A stretch of 64,000 nucleotides of DNA from Stagonosporopsis chrysanthemi (GCA_022560025.1 JAFISE010000102.1:56871-120870); one strand, 5' to 3'. Positions 11,529 to 24,112 are shown, counted from the stretch's first letter. The notes: generated by a model from the letters alone, not told the origin. Program-made: numbers and translations.

Positions 11529-13831
11529 ATGCCAGAAGAGAATTGGGCCGCGCATGGTGGCGTGCAAGCGTGTGATCTATGTCACGCTAGGAAGGTGTGT
11601 ACCATGCCGTCACCAAATGGATCCTTTTCCGATGGCAAGATTGCCATCGCTAGAAGTTGACCAGACACAACTTTTACATGCTACATGTGGTGGAGAGTCT
11701 AGAAGCGGCTTTACACCTAACACTAACACAATCCCTAGGTCAAATGTGATCGCAAAGATCCTTGCTTGAACTGTATAACGTCGAAAAGCCAATGTCTTCG
11801 CAACAGACACAAACGAGCTCCTCGCCCCAAGGTTCGCACTGATGATAAAATTCAAGCCCTTGTTCAGAGGCTGTCAAACCTCGAGGATTCCGTACGCGTT
11901 ACACAAGAAACACCGAGAGCTTCTCTGGCTGTTCCTGAGGGAGAGACACCAGAACAACAGGAATATTCTGATCGGCCTTTAAAGCGCAAGCGAACAAGTA
12001 GCGCTGTCAATACCGTTGCTTCCACAGTAATACCAGAAGTCGACACGGCCCAGCAGCCCACAAATGAAGCACGCAACCTGATCCAGAAGGAGCTTTCTAC
12101 CAACAGCCGTTTCTCCATGCATCAACGCTCAGTGCTTGAGACGGCGATCTCTTTTGTTGACCATTTGTCGAACGCGCCGGTCCCGACAATGAAAGACCGT
12201 AGTACCTTCGACAAGTCAATGTATGAGCCGACTGGGCTTACCCAAGGCGAGATCTTGCATGTCATTCTTGGGACTGAGGTCAAGAATATGTCAGCAACAA
12301 CGATTTACTTTCACAGTCTCGACCATCTCCCACCTAAAGCAGTAGAGAGGATAGCACTTGCTTTGATGGAAGGTACGGCCGACGAGAAGACGGAGAATCT
12401 CTACAAAGTCATCATTCACTTCAAGTTCGCGGTGGTGTTATATGCCAGCCAACTGCAAGGACCTAAAAGTCCAGCAGTACAAAAGCACATCAAACAATTG
12501 GAATACAACCACCTCAGTGCAGCACTCACGGCTCTGGACCATGTCAGCTTTCTGACCACTCCGTCGTTGTTGCTAGTTCAGGTATTGATTACGGGCGCCA
12601 TGATGATGCAAATTGTCGGGAACCCAGCAAGCTGCTGGGAACTTACAGCTCACGCTTCGCGAACACTGGTTGCACTTGGCTATCATAACACTCAGAACCT
12701 TGGAGCAAAAGACGAGTACGAGGAAGAGATCCAAGCGGCTATTGCCTGGTGTTCTCATTTCGACAGCTGCATGAGCCTATTGCTGCTAAGACCTCGTTCG
12801 CTGCCCCCCATGAATATCAAGGCTTCGTCTATGATCAAGATGAACCCACTCAATCCTATGAGTGTCTTCGAGATGATCGCGATGGAAATGATTCCAGTCC
12901 ATGATAAGATACTCGATCTCACACTGGATTCTACAACAAAAAAGTCAGGAGCACCTCTCATGGAAGAGGTAGCGCAGCTACGTCAACAGATGTCAGACAT
13001 ATACACCCTTATGCAGCGGGTAAGTCAACTCACATATACTTGCTAAAGTGTCTGACTAGAATTAACAGAATTGTCCTACACATCTGCTTGACTCAATTAT
13101 GGACATCTTGCTTCACTGGAAATGCCTTGAGTTTAAATACTTTTCAACTTTGACATCCGTACACCGCCTGAGTCCAACAGTTACAACTGATCCGTCCGAG
13201 CGAGAGGAATGCCTTCAAAGTGCACGTAAGGCGCTTGAGTGTGTCAAGGTCATCGACGCTACATCCAAAAGTCTCAGTCACTTCATCGAGGGCTACGATC
13301 CCTACTTGGCGTGGTATGTAGAACGAAGACTTACGGAGGTCTTCCCCACTAACATTATACAGGACTATGCTCTCGTATCCCCTGTGTCCATTCTTCGTGG
13401 TCTTCTGCAACGTCGTAGGCACATCCAACGAGCGCGACTTTCAGCTGCTACAGACGGTGACGGATGGTATCTCGGCCCTGATCACCGAAAACAAGTATGT
13501 TAATCGTTTACACAAATTGTGTGCCACGCTCTTAAGTCTGTGTACGCCACTCGTAAACACCTCCGAGCCGCAGGATCGAAGCAACGCGAGCGCAGCGGTC
13601 CCTGGCTTCTCGGCGCAAGCTTCGGCAAAATCTTCGTCGCTATCAAGTATACTTAACGCACCAGACCTACTGAATGTAGCGCCGACCAACGATGCCGCCA
13701 GTTCTGACAACTCCTTCTTATCGACTTGGAATGACGACATGATGTGGCAATTGTTCCAGTCCCAGCCTTCGCTTGACTGGTTCAATGCAGATATCCTGGA
13801 TCCTACGTGGGACTTGGGTGTACCCAAGTGA
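11529..13831 (+). CDS. Zn2Cys6 transcription factor 1
   Basis: Fungal binuclear zinc-cluster regulator. Exons 11529-11594, 11739-13019, 13069-13313 and 13363-13831 give 686 residues. The zinc cluster is at the N-terminus, C15-x2-C18-x6-C25-x5-C31-x2-C34-x6-C41, and intron 1 (144 nt) falls between the second and third cysteines. A basic linker and a short coiled coil (KIQALVQRLSNLEDSV) follow, then a fungal-specific middle homology region with the WTMLSYPLCPFFVVFCNVV segment around residue 530. The last intron (49 nt) is needed to reach that segment; reading through it gives an unrelated frame. The C-terminus is Ser/Asp-rich and may activate transcription. Target genes are unknown. Confidence 0.93.
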
Positions 13832-15402
13832 CATGTGGATATTGAAGACTAAACTATCACAGCATCTTCAGATGTCTCGAATGTCGATTTTTGACATCCT
13901 GGGTACAATATACAAGCACACAATGCCGTTGTACGGTCGCTATCCAAGTCTCGAACAACGAGAGCTTGATTCGCCTTCCGATGATGGCTAGCCTGAACCA
14001 TCTGAATCAATTCCGGTCTCTGTTCAGCATCGTACGCTCCTTCTTCTGCCATCAGGCCACCACTCTCCTAGTGGTTGTCAGACAACGCATTACAGTTCTG
14101 CGAGACCTTATTGACAGATGCTTCCCGGCTTAGCGATTGTCCTGAACACGCTCAGAATTGAGAAGTCGTAGCGCACTACAAGTATAATCAGTACTCGGAG
14201 GACACTTAGAGTGTAGGCCTCCATATTCCACCAGCCTTAAGCTCTGCTACTGCAACCACCTCACCCGTGAGGTCACCGAATTTTGCAAAGTCAATGAGAC
14301 CGATCAGGAATACTCTTTGATGATATGAGGCATACGTACCGGCAGTGGCCATGTTGCTGTACGGAGGCTTTCGATCCGGCTACGGGACAGCAGAAGTGTT
14401 CGCCGTCAGTGTACGATTATTTTAAGACCCTGTTGTACTATGTGGACATGTACATGCAAGAATCCCTGTTCTCTATCGATACGAATTCTTTACCACGCAC
14501 TTGCTTTTGGTCGGGTAAACCGGATCCCAAACTAACGCATGATCCACATTTCAAAACCTCACACGAACATGCACGTCCCACGAGGCAAATGAGGTGTATA
14601 AGAATGTATGCTTGACGGAATGGGCCGCAGACGACACTATCGAAACTAGCTTTCGACGTTTCACCGAGCTGTGGCTAAGACTAGCGGACCGCGCCAGATC
14701 GTCGTGGTTGAGAATATCCATGTCCCCACCCCCACCGACGATCACGTTGATTAGTGGGTGGTATAAGGCGAGCAGACATACGCTGTGATATTGCTGACCG
14801 GATGCGTGATGCCGCCGTCGTGATGAGTTTTCAAGCATTGGTCGGATTCTGGGGTTTCGATGGTGCGTGTGGTGATGTGATCATAAGGAACGGGCAAGTG
14901 CAACGCTGATCGTTATGACGGATCTAACCGCCCTGTTTTTGTATCGCCAGATCTGTAGACATGTGGTTTCGTACGAGCCTGCGAAATTTCCTTTTTCTGC
15001 CAGCCTCGGCTTGCAGGTTGACGCTGCTGAGGGTCGAACCAAACTTGTGTTAGTCTGCGATTCGGCGAGATAGCACAGGTGGGACTCAAAATGCTTGAAG
15101 ATATTTGATGCCATTGATAATTTTAAGTATTGTTGTAAGAATGTGCTTTGAAGAGAAGTATGGTAGGAAATGTGCCCGTCATGGGCCATCGGCTTTTAAC
15201 GCTATTTGAGCGCCAGGCATAAAGCCAAAAAATCCAGGCAATCGAATGTAGGAACCCAGGAAAAAAGAATACAGGAACTAAAGAAAGAAAAGGGACGGTC
15301 GATTGTGCCCAACTGATGTTAGGTGAAGTCCGGAATCATAGCGGCTTCAAAACGGCGAGTCAGAAAGCACGTTGTGGCCATGTGTTCCATGCTCTTGGGT
15401 TT
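13832..15402. other. Intergenic, no gene seen
   Basis: About 1.6 kb between two convergent genes. Only short unsupported frames are present on either strand. Confidence 0.5.
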
Positions 15403-18007
15403 CTAGGATACGCTGGTGCGCCTGCTGTCCCCAAAAGGATCATTGTGAGTGTGAGAAGGCTGGCGCTTGATATCAGAGCTCTTTTTGGCGGTTGTTACAG
15501 CTGCGTAGTCAATGACTTCGATGCCCTCGCCTTCTGCTTGCTCGATTGGGTCGGTGCCCTCGCGGCCATCGTCATTCAGTGTATGTCTTGGACCGACAGT
15601 GCGAACGGTAAGGCTGCGACCGAGGCCACCCGCACTTGCCATTTGAGATTCTTCCAGGCGTACGATAACTTCGACCGCTTTCTCGTCCTCGATGACCTTG
15701 GGATGACGCTTTGCAAAATAACGCGCGTATTTGTAAAGTGACCAGTAGCAGCTTGCTACGTTGACGACGGTAAGGACCATCTTGTAAGGGAGGTAGTAGA
15801 CATAGATGAGTGTCCAGCCAAGACGTTCGTTCTTGCGGCGCAAGTGGACCTCGTTGAAGATAATTGTGTTGACCAGATACATAACCTTGATTCGAGTCAG
15901 CGTAGTCCGCATTACGTGGCGACTTAACTTACGATTGTAGCGCCCAGCAGAATGCCGGCAAAACTAGGTCTGACAATGAAGGAAATGGGTAGGATAAAAG
16001 GAGAGACAAGGTAGAGCAAAGTCTCGTAGACCTCTTGGAAGACGAAGATTTTCGCACCAATCTCCCACCATCCAAGTTTCCAGCTGCCAAAGATGTATGC
16101 CATGTTGTAGTACATGCCGTTGACGAAGAAGAAGTTCCAGCGTTTGAACCGCTGCTGGAATATGGTCATCTCACCGAACCCACCTCGAGCCCCGCCTGAG
16201 GAGAAGAAGACGGCAGCTGGTGTCTCTGTCTCCACGAAAACTTGCGAACACATCTTGATGCGCGAGCCAAGTTTGCGAGCAACGTGGCCGAAAAACCAAT
16301 CTTCAGAAACACTAAAGCCAGGATGCTCATGGAATGTCTGAATAAGCAGTTCTCTGGTCCACAACGCGATTGCTCCGTGTGGGAAAGTAGCTGAACCGAC
16401 CTTGCCGGCGAACTCCCGCTGAATGCCGCTGAGCTTGTACTCGAGATCCTGCGCTTGCTGACACAAATTTCCCTTGCTAGAGTTGGGTCCTACACTCTTA
16501 ATTGTGTATCCCAAGCACATGACATTTCCCTTCAGGCGATCAGTCACCACAGGAAAATTGTCAGGGAGTGCACAGTCGTCGTCAATGAGCAGGACGTTTT
16601 TAAAAGCCTTGGCTGCGTAGGCTCCGACATACTGCGCAACAATCTTGGAGCCAATCGGACACCACAGATGGTTGACCCCGTAAGGAGCGCAAACCTCCTC
16701 GGTATTGTCTAGCGGTGTCGGGCTGTTTCCGTTGGCGAGGACGAAGATGTGCGATGGAGGAAAGATCTTGAGAGCCGCTTCGAGGGTAGCGCCAATGAGC
16801 CCAGCAGACTTGTAGCAGGGAATCAGAAGGGCAGTGTCCTTTACATTGTCCTGTATTTTGGTTTCGGCGGTGAACTCGGCTGGAGGAGGGTCCTTTTCGA
16901 ATTGAATCAGAAGTGGGGCGAAGGCATAGCTAGGGTGGATTAGCGTTTTGGAGCAGTGGACGGAGTGAAGGTGACTTACAATAGGGCGATTGAGAGAGTG
17001 ATAGTGAAACCACCAGCAAAAACGAATTTGTTTTCCACCACCCAATACAGCCACCAAACGGCTCCATTCCACAGGGGTCTACCAATGAGAACAAAGTAGA
17101 TGAAACACAGCAGAAAGAGGTAGATACCGTACTCGAACACGATTTGCACCCATTTCTTTCTCTGCAGTTGGACACCACGCTTCTTGGCATTTTCGTATGT
17201 CTTCCAGACCGAACCTTTCCTCTGCAAGCCACTGAAGGAACGGTTGGTCATCCTCCTTGCAAGACCATCAGGGACAACGGCGTCGACAATGGAGCCGAAT
17301 GTACCCTTCCTTGGCCGTTGACCAGCAGGAGTGTAGGCAGTCTCAGGCTCCTTGTAGCTTTTGTCGCTACCGTCGCGAGAATTCGGACGCGTGCCAAATG
17401 GATCATCGTTGGACCAAAACGAGCTGGAACTGGAGTTGTTGGCATTATATGGTGACTCGAAAGGATTCTTGGTGGTTGTTCGGCCTGAGCTGTGGAAAGC
17501 TGGGTCGATCGCACTGTTTGGTCTGGAGATGGCAAAGACATCTTCCTCGCCAGGTAGCCAGGATCGAGGGCGATTTTCCTGTCGCACTCCAGCCTCGGCT
17601 TCACTGGACAATACTGCAACATTCTGTGGTTGGATTTGAGGTTCAAATGTGACTGAGCGGCGACCCGACCGTTGCGAGTTGTGTACATTTCGACTGGTTG
17701 ATCTGTTGGGACGGGATGTTGATCGGCCATTGAAACGATTTGCAAGACTCCCTTTCCTTATCAGACTTTCGTTCCTCCCAACAGGACCCTTCTCCTCATC
17801 AACGGCTGACGGCTGCTGAGGTTCCCATGCTAGGTGAGGTCTGGTGTCGCGTACTGAACCGAGATTGCCAGTGGCTTGAAGAAGATGCGCTGGAATTGCA
17901 ACATCTTCAATCGGTGCTGAATAAGAGTGACGATTATTGGTACGAGGCTCGTCTTGCTTCTCGTTGGAAAATACAAACTCGTACTGTGGGTGTGATGATG
18001 GAGACAT
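15403..18007 (-). CDS. Membrane GT2 glycosyltransferase (ZtGT2-like)
   Basis: Family-2 polysaccharide-type glycosyltransferase. Exons 16980-18007, 15933-16929 and 15403-15885 encode 835 residues; introns are 50 and 47 nt. About 275 disordered, Ser/Arg/Asn-rich residues precede membrane helices near 285-360. The catalytic domain carries the GT2 hallmarks: LLIPCYKS, the D-rich VLLIDDDCALPDNF, the general-base motif SVSEDWFFG and QQRFKRWN, which matches (Q/R)xxRW. Further helices and a cytosolic tail follow. It resembles the fungal GT2 shown in Zymoseptoria tritici and Fusarium graminearum to be needed for hyphal growth on solid surfaces and for virulence; the product polysaccharide is unknown. 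Start at 18007 (MSPSSHPQ) is preferred over 18043 on context. Intron 2 uses an AAG acceptor. Confidence 0.92.
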
Positions 18008-20383
18008 TATGGAATTAATAATAGTGTGTAGTCGCTGGAACAAGAAAATAGAAGGGTAGAGGGTGTATATACAAGCAGCCGGAAGCTTAGGGGCCTAGTA
18101 GTCAACGACAAGCTTGCATCACCCATGGATATTTGACCTTTGCGGGGCTCCTCCAATGTGCAAGCGTATAGTACCCACGCTGTCAATGCTGACTAGGTCG
18201 TCACCCTGGTCAAAGGTGGGTTCTGTTCAGGCTCTTGTGAAGTCAGACGTCGATGACCAGGCAGCTCATCGGGGCTAAGTGAATAAAACTCGAAACGGGC
18301 TGTGTGTAGGCCAGGTAATCACGTTCAGGTCCGGAAAGTGTAAATTGCCTGTTCTTAGACCTGCGCCAAGCCACAGCTTTCGACGGCGAGTTCGCGGCTG
18401 TCTCATCCTTATGATTCCCATTTTGCGGTTCAGGAACCGTAGTCCTTAGCCTGGGCACCATGATCCCACCCTTGCCGTTCTTGATATTCGAAGAGACTTC
18501 AATCTTAAGCAGCGAGATTAATAAGCTCGAGGCCAGTGAATATGCATTGTCCTCGTCGACTACTTGAGCTGTGAGAGTTCGAGGCAGAACCGACACCGAG
18601 AAAAAGCCTTCGGATATTTGTGAGCTTGCGTCATATGAGCCGTGAGCAAAGCAGCGTGGCAGCCTCAACATGGGTGGTGTAGTGCCGGAGGCTCTCCCGT
18701 GACTAGCGCCGCAAAGAGCTTTGACAGGAAATGGATGTTTCGAAGTGTGGCGCTATGGTAATTGATCGACGTTCGACCTAATTTGGTCGAGCAGGGGTTG
18801 CGAGAGAAGTTCCAGAAGTCGCTTGGGACGCACCTTGACAATGCGAACTTTGCCATAGCGGGCCGTTTGATGTCGCCGAAGCGCCACCCGCTGCTTCCCC
18901 ACTAGGACTTTGGCTGCACACTAAGAAACACGATATTTTGACACTCTCTCGTACAGGGCAGATTTTAAGGACTCGCATACGGACACGGATCAAAAGCCTG
19001 TGGGTCAGACAAACAATAGCACCGTAGAGTTAAGTCGAGGAGCGGAGCTTCTTCACGTGGTCAGAAGTACGGAAGTTGTGTGCACTCATGGTAGAGCCAC
19101 GTGGGTATGACCAGAGCTACCTCCAGGCAATGTCTGAGACTTGAAATACATACTGTCATTCGAACCCTGGAAGGGCACTGTGGAGAAAGAGACGGTACGG
19201 TTGACGACAGATCCTCGAATCGTAGTGGAAACTGTCCGATGAAGGCCGAGAGAACGTATAGCCAGGCTGATATTGTGAAGAATGATCAACGCCAACGTTG
19301 AATGGCGACAGATTCCAGACGAGATGCTGGATAAATGAGCAGTGAGTCGACACAATTTCTTCGTCTCTGTGCGTAGCAGCTGAAACATCCTCCTGTCGTA
19401 TTCCTGAATCTGTAGGCTTTTTGTCGAATTGGAACAATAGGGGTTGAAGGCGTGCTGAAGTTCTCGCAGTGAAGCTGTTGTCATCAATGACGCCGAGTGC
19501 CACCGCAGACAGGCATGCCTGGGCGTTGGCAGCGCAGGACTCCGTCGAACCATGTCTGGCGCCTGTCAAGTTCGTGCTACTTGATGTTGCAGGGATCACG
19601 AAAATTTGACATCCTTGATCTTGCAGGTTCATCCTTGACGTTCAAAATTTGAATTTAAATCTCCAGTTTGAGTTGTGGAACCTGCATTTGTCCAAACACA
19701 ATGGAAGCCTCCTTTTGGCTTTCAGCATGTTGGATGCTGTACTGATGGGGCAGGATTTCGCAATTGGCGCGTGCATACTTTGCTCAATGAAAGGCGACGT
19801 CCAAATCACCGGAGAAAGAGTGACGACGCGGCCGGTCTGGCATCGGCACTCTACGCCGCGCGATACTCATCAACGTGAATAATCCCGAGGAAAATCGCTG
19901 GCGGGAGGAGTCCGGATGTCTGTGCAGAATAGAAACGCTGTCTGTCAGCATCTCCACTTAGCAATACCATAGGACATTCTCAATCCGTCAGGAGCCACAT
20001 AATACGGTCTACGCTTGTGTCGTATCTGTACACTAATTGCGCACAGTGATGCTGGCGCGAGAACAAGCCAAGAGCACGATGCGCACGACGAGACCAGGCT
20101 ACGCTGAAACCCTTGGAAAGTAGGGGGAGTCGAGTATGTGCGAAGTGTTGAGATTATTCATTCGAGGTAGAGGTTGTCTCCTGCCAGGCAGGTGAACGTG
20201 CTGTTTCCCGCCGTCCAGGTCAACCTGCCGAAACTGGCGGCTAGCGTCCCGGCTGCGCTTCCGTCCCGCACCCGATGCCTGCATCATTTACGTCAAGCTT
20301 ATGAGGACGGAAATTTGCTGTAGGTCTTCAAGCTTCACTCACAATTGCGTTGCATGCTATTTTTATGATTATTTAGTTTCACG
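18008..20383. other. Gene-poor region with unsupported frames
   Basis: About 2.4 kb between divergent genes, so it includes both promoters. Minus-strand frames at 18243-18671 (142 codons), 19086-19553 (155) and 19156-19632 (158) overlap each other or stop without recognisable domains. They could be relics or chance; I do not call them as genes. Confidence 0.4.
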
Positions 20384-20902
20384 ATGTCTGCATACTCCTC
20401 CGAGTATCCGCCGGTTGAGTTCGACGCAGCTTACAAGAAGTTCTTTGAGGAGTTCTACGCTACGTCAGACACGCCAGATGCGCATGAGAAGTACGTCGAG
20501 AACTTCACCAAAGATGCGACATTGATAATGGCGTCGAAGGCAGTCAAGGGCTCAGATGGTATGCTCAGCAATGCCAGCGCTGTCAAGGCTCTCTAGCTTA
20601 CAATGCTCAGAGATTCTTGCGCTTCGGAAGGTGATGTGGGAGAAGGTTGCTAGCAGGAAGCACCAAGCCTTGAAGATCTTCCCGTTTGGTCCCAACTCCG
20701 ATGAGTGCATGCTGTATGGGACTGTTAAGTATGGCTTGAAGGCCGGCGGCGAGTCGGGTCTGGAGTGGGCGGCGCGCGCGCATCTCGTGCAAGACGATGG
20801 CAGAGTGAAGATGGACTTCTATCAGGTTTACCTGGTCAGTATTTCAAGCTCGATGCAGACGGCACTAATATCTCTCAGGATACTGGTGCACAGAGCAAAT
20901 AG
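20384..20902 (+). CDS. Small SnoaL/NTF2-like protein
   Basis: Exons 20384-20558, 20611-20834 and 20879-20902 give 140 residues; introns are 52 and 44 nt. The pattern of an N-terminal helix containing AAYKKFFEEFYATSD, the HEKYVENFTKDATLIMAS strand-helix, then long beta strands (KIFPFG, MLYGTVKYGL, KMDFYQVYL) fits the NTF2-like/SnoaL-like alpha+beta barrel. Fungal members of this size are usually uncharacterised or act as small cyclases or binding proteins. The last exon adds only seven residues (DTGAQSK). No signal peptide or membrane helix is present, so it is probably cytosolic. No biosynthetic genes adjoin it, so a role in secondary metabolism is not supported. Confidence 0.82.
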
Positions 20903-21259
20903 ATACTGAGCCGTAATGAGATTGTTGTTCTGATTAGCAGTCGTGTTATGGCACACATCCTAAAGGGAGTTCGACAATACACCCTTGCTTTACAAACAGC
21001 TGCTGTGCATCTTGTGATATATTCTCTGCACAGAAGTAGACCGTTTTAGAACGCCTCCGAGGACTTGTGCCAAAAGCACGTAGGGCGAAGATGAGTCTGG
21101 CTCGCTTAGCTACCCTGTGACACCCAGAGAACCAGGCTGCATCTGCCGTTGCCAGAATGAATGCATATTCTCTGGAAACATAACAATCAACGTATTGCAC
21201 CGGAAGACGTTATCTTGGGGATATTATAGAGATACAAAGCTGCGCTTCCATCAAGAAAA
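20903..21259. other. Intergenic spacer before tRNA-Lys
   Basis: About 360 bp, with no gene seen on either strand. Confidence 0.5.
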
Positions 21260-21332
21260 GCCCGGCTGGCACAATCGGTAGCGCGTGAGACTCTTAATCT
21301 CAAGGTTGTGGGTTCGAGCCCCACGTCGGGCT
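21260..21332 (+). tRNA. tRNA-Lys (anticodon CUU)
   Basis: A 73-nt cloverleaf without an intron. The acceptor stem pairs GCCCGGC with GTCGGGC, including one G-U pair. The anticodon arm GAGACTCTTAATCTC places CTT in the loop, which reads AAG lysine codons. The A box (TGGCACAATCGG) and the B box (GGTTCGAGCC) are intact. Confidence 0.96.
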
Positions 21333-21342
21333 TCTGCGATTC

Positions 21343-21347
21343 TTTTT
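21343..21347 (+). terminator. Pol III T-run terminator
   Basis: A run of five T residues 11 nt beyond the tRNA-Lys 3' end, as expected for RNA polymerase III termination. Confidence 0.75.
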
Positions 21348-21896
21348 GTCTTGAAAGCATGCGGATCGCTCTTCAGGTTGTCAAGATATGGATGGTTGAA
21401 GTTTTTTGCTGGTGTGGGTGCAAGCCGGAAGCGGTTAGCGTTGACCAGACCGCGGCTCAAGCCACGCGTGCCATGTGCATGCCACGTGACGACACCGCCG
21501 GACCTTCGTTTGCAGTGACATGTACTGTTGCGTCCGATCTCTCAAGGAGATGTAAGTCTGGAGTCGCTCCACAGTACTTGCAATGGGCAGACAGTGTACT
21601 ACACACCAACGAATCCAGGACTGTCAACCAAGATAGGTTTGGAGCGGCACCACGAACCAGGTGCGACACAAGCTTGCATTGGGGCTCTAACACTATGTAG
21701 TCTTTGGAGACAACTGTATTCTTCTTTGAGAGACTACGAGTATAGGTGAACGTCGCCAGCAAAACCACGACTGATTAGGTCTGAAGCCAGCATGTCTGCA
21801 CGATCATCTAGAATGTGTTAACAGTCTCTGATCCAGGGCTCATTCAGGTTCCTAGCAACGACATTCCCATATTTCGAGGATCTCGATTTAGGCACC
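21348..21896. other. Intergenic, no gene seen
   Basis: About 550 bp of sequence downstream of the tRNA with only short antisense frames and no recognisable feature. Confidence 0.45.
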
Positions 21897-22853
21897 CTAA
21901 CCACTTTCGCTGTGCCATGGCGGATTCTGCATTGCGTTCTTGTCGGCCCTCTTTACCTCTCGACCGCCAGCCCGCTCAGTGATGGTGAACACCTCTTTCG
22001 TCTCTCCGCCTGGATCAGCCCTTGTCCTCCGATACGTGTTCAGCTCCTCCCCGGTGAAGCGGATGACGCTGCCTAAATCCTTAGACGGGCACATCCTGGA
22101 GGGGTCAAGAGAAGGGTGGAATTTTGCGATTTAGAAGAAGGTCACAGCATCAATGCTGCAGTATTCGACCACGAACCGAACGAATTGGAAGAAAGAGGGG
22201 ATGTGGGTTGTTAGTCCGAGACCTCAAGACAATTTTTGCCTTTGTATCGTCATCCAAGTCTCCGAAAGGAAGACGTCAAATATCGTTGCAGCTTGACCGT
22301 TCCTGTCGCTCCTGCACTCCCGCCTGGCAGAGCTCTGTCACTTACGGATTATGGCTTCGGTGAACAGCCATGGCTGATGCGGCTGAGGAGTATTCTTTTG
22401 AAGCCTTGTAGCAAACTCGAAGCCCCCCCCTTGCTGTTCCTGCCTGCGGGTTTACCCTCGCTTGCCTGTGCTCCGCGGACATTTGTTGGCAGACATACGG
22501 CCGATCATAATACAGAGCCTGCCGTATAGTTGCTTCAGCTCGATGTCGTTAGCTTCATTCACCTCTTCTGCCTCTTGGCTACAATCTCGTTTTCGTCTTC
22601 GTGCTCTTAATCGTGGACGACACTTTTTTCTATACTCACAGAATCTTCTCCACAGGACATCACTGTTCAGGTCTTTGTCCTCTTCGAAAAATTGGTCACT
22701 TGGAGGCAAGAAGTGATCCTTGCCCTCGGTCCAGTTGTGCTTGCTCACGCTTTCAAACTCCTTAACGTCGCATTCCTGTTCCCGCCCAGTCGCCCTAGTT
22801 ATCAGCTTCATCCGTTTATGGTATTGGTGGTCTTTCTGCTTTGGTTCCGCCAT
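21897..22853 (-). CDS. Doubtful or decayed hypothetical gene
   Basis: I do not recognise this protein. A 133-codon minus-strand frame (22456-22853) encodes a charged, Lys/Arg/Glu-rich polypeptide. A GTAAAC donor after 22456 and a CCTCCAG acceptor before 22095 would join it in frame to a second 65-codon segment (21897-22095), but the intron would be 360 nt, long for this genome. Upstream, the same frame continues coding-like to about 23100 but contains stops at 22875-22877 (TGA) and 23022-23024 (TAA). A GTACGT donor could splice out the first within a 42-nt intron; the second has no good explanation. It is either a multi-exon gene I cannot fully resolve or a pseudogene. No domain, signal peptide or membrane helix is visible. 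Confidence 0.3.
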
Positions 22854-23719
22854 GCTTGTATCCTCTACGAAGCCTCAAGATCGACGCAACCTGAGCTCTG
22901 GTTGGAGCGACGTACTCCTGGCTGTCTCGGGGTCATTGTGCGCGGCAGTCGTGAGGTCAAGATATTCTGGACCGGTCAGGTCATTTTCTCGCCATCGTTC
23001 CTTCCGTGATCTCGTGCTTATTTATCGTATCGGCCTTCGATCGCAACCATACTCCTGCCACTGCGATGCTTCTTCTTCTAGGGCGCTAAGGTCTCGACTC
23101 GCACGGTGACGACGACTCGGTTGCCATCCTGCCTGAGTTTATTCCTAGATGACATTGTTGATGCAGGTTCGGTTTGAATACGTCTTTGAAGCGTAGGTCT
23201 CTGGGGAGTGAGAGGTGACCGCGTGATGAAGATCACTCGGGTCAGTCACATCCTTGCCAACGCTCCTTTCACTCTAAGGAGAATATACGTAAGTGGCCGG
23301 CTAGAATCTTCTAAGGCTAATACTTGGTGTCTTAGGGTTTCCGAGCTCGGCCTTGACATCCTCGAAAATGCCCGCGATACTTTTGGTTGTGGATGTAAAT
23401 GCCTCTGCTGAGTCGGTACCTTTACCCTTCTTAGTGCTCTAATACCTTATAGTCTTCAAAATAGCTTGTCATTCACCCGGGAAAGTAAGGATAGGCTGGC
23501 GGCACTTGCTTGATCGTGACCGGTCAGGTCTTGACATTTAGCTGCAACGTGGGCGCGATCCGCTACCTCGCTACGGTTCTGGAGGTTATTGTGTGGTGTC
23601 AACGTGAACTTCTATCGAGGAGCTACTTATGATGTTGCGTCACCAAGTAACCCGGTAGCACGAGGTAAGACACGTGACAAAGCCTTTCCTTCCTCCAGAG
23701 GTAATTGTTTGAACGCGCC
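22854..23719. other. Possible upstream part of the doubtful gene
   Basis: The minus-strand frame of the preceding entry continues here with coding-like sequence (for example GPEYLDLTTAAHNDPETAR) interrupted by two stop codons. Beyond about 23150 nothing is recognisable. Confidence 0.3.
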
Positions 23720-24112
23720 TCAATTCGCCATCCAAGCACTGACAAAAGGAATTACTGCCGCCGCTCCAAAATGCGGCAACGCTGCCCCCAATCCTGCATA
23801 TGTCCAGGTAACCCATCCGTCCACGCACCCATCGAGTGCCAAAAGCGTCGCCATGGTGCCCGCTGCTTTCAAGTTGCGCTGCTGCACAAAAATTGCCGAG
23901 ATGATGCCAAATGTCAGGTTGCGCCCACCCATGCATTGTACAAAGCCCGCGGCAAATGTGTTGTCCGCGATTGGCATGCCAAATAGGGCGGCCATTGTAG
24001 TGGGGGAGAGTAGTGCGAGGGCGCCGGTGCTGAGGAGGAAGACTGTTACGCTGTAGTTGGCTAGGAGCTTGAGGTGTGCTTGGTCTGCCTGGCCTGCCAT
24101 TTGGGTGGACAT
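23720..24112 (-). CDS. DUF4267 family membrane protein
   Basis: A single-exon gene of 130 residues. Four hydrophobic segments are visible: around 16-35, 45-65, 75-92 and 105-125. The segment with FVQCMGGRNLTFGIISAIF and the following LDGCVDGW match the conserved core of DUF4267 proteins, small four-helix membrane proteins common in ascomycetes and of unknown function. The start at 24112 (MSTQMAGQ) is chosen because the family begins about 15 residues before the first helix. An in-frame ATG at 24223 would add 37 residues that do not look conserved. No neighbour suggests a role. Confidence 0.85.
   Translation of the reverse strand: MSTQMAGQADQAHLKLLANYSVTVFLLSTGALALLSPTTMAALFGMPIADNTFAAGFVQCMGGRNLTFGIISAIFVQQRNLKAAGTMATLLALDGCVDGWVTWTYAGLGAALPHFGAAAVIPFVSAWMAN

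Noticed and set aside
13099..13503. Read-through frame across the last intron of Zn2Cys6 factor 1
   Set aside because: Retaining 13314-13362 leads to a short unrelated tail; splicing restores the SYPLCPFFVVF segment of the regulator family.
15020..15060. tRNA B-box-like sequence GGGTCGAACC on the reverse strand
   Set aside because: Spacing to the B-box consensus is wrong and no A box or acceptor stem pairs with it.
18243..19632. Three minus-strand frames of 142-158 codons
   Set aside because: Two overlap in different frames and none has a family signature or splice links to the others; chance or old relics are as likely.
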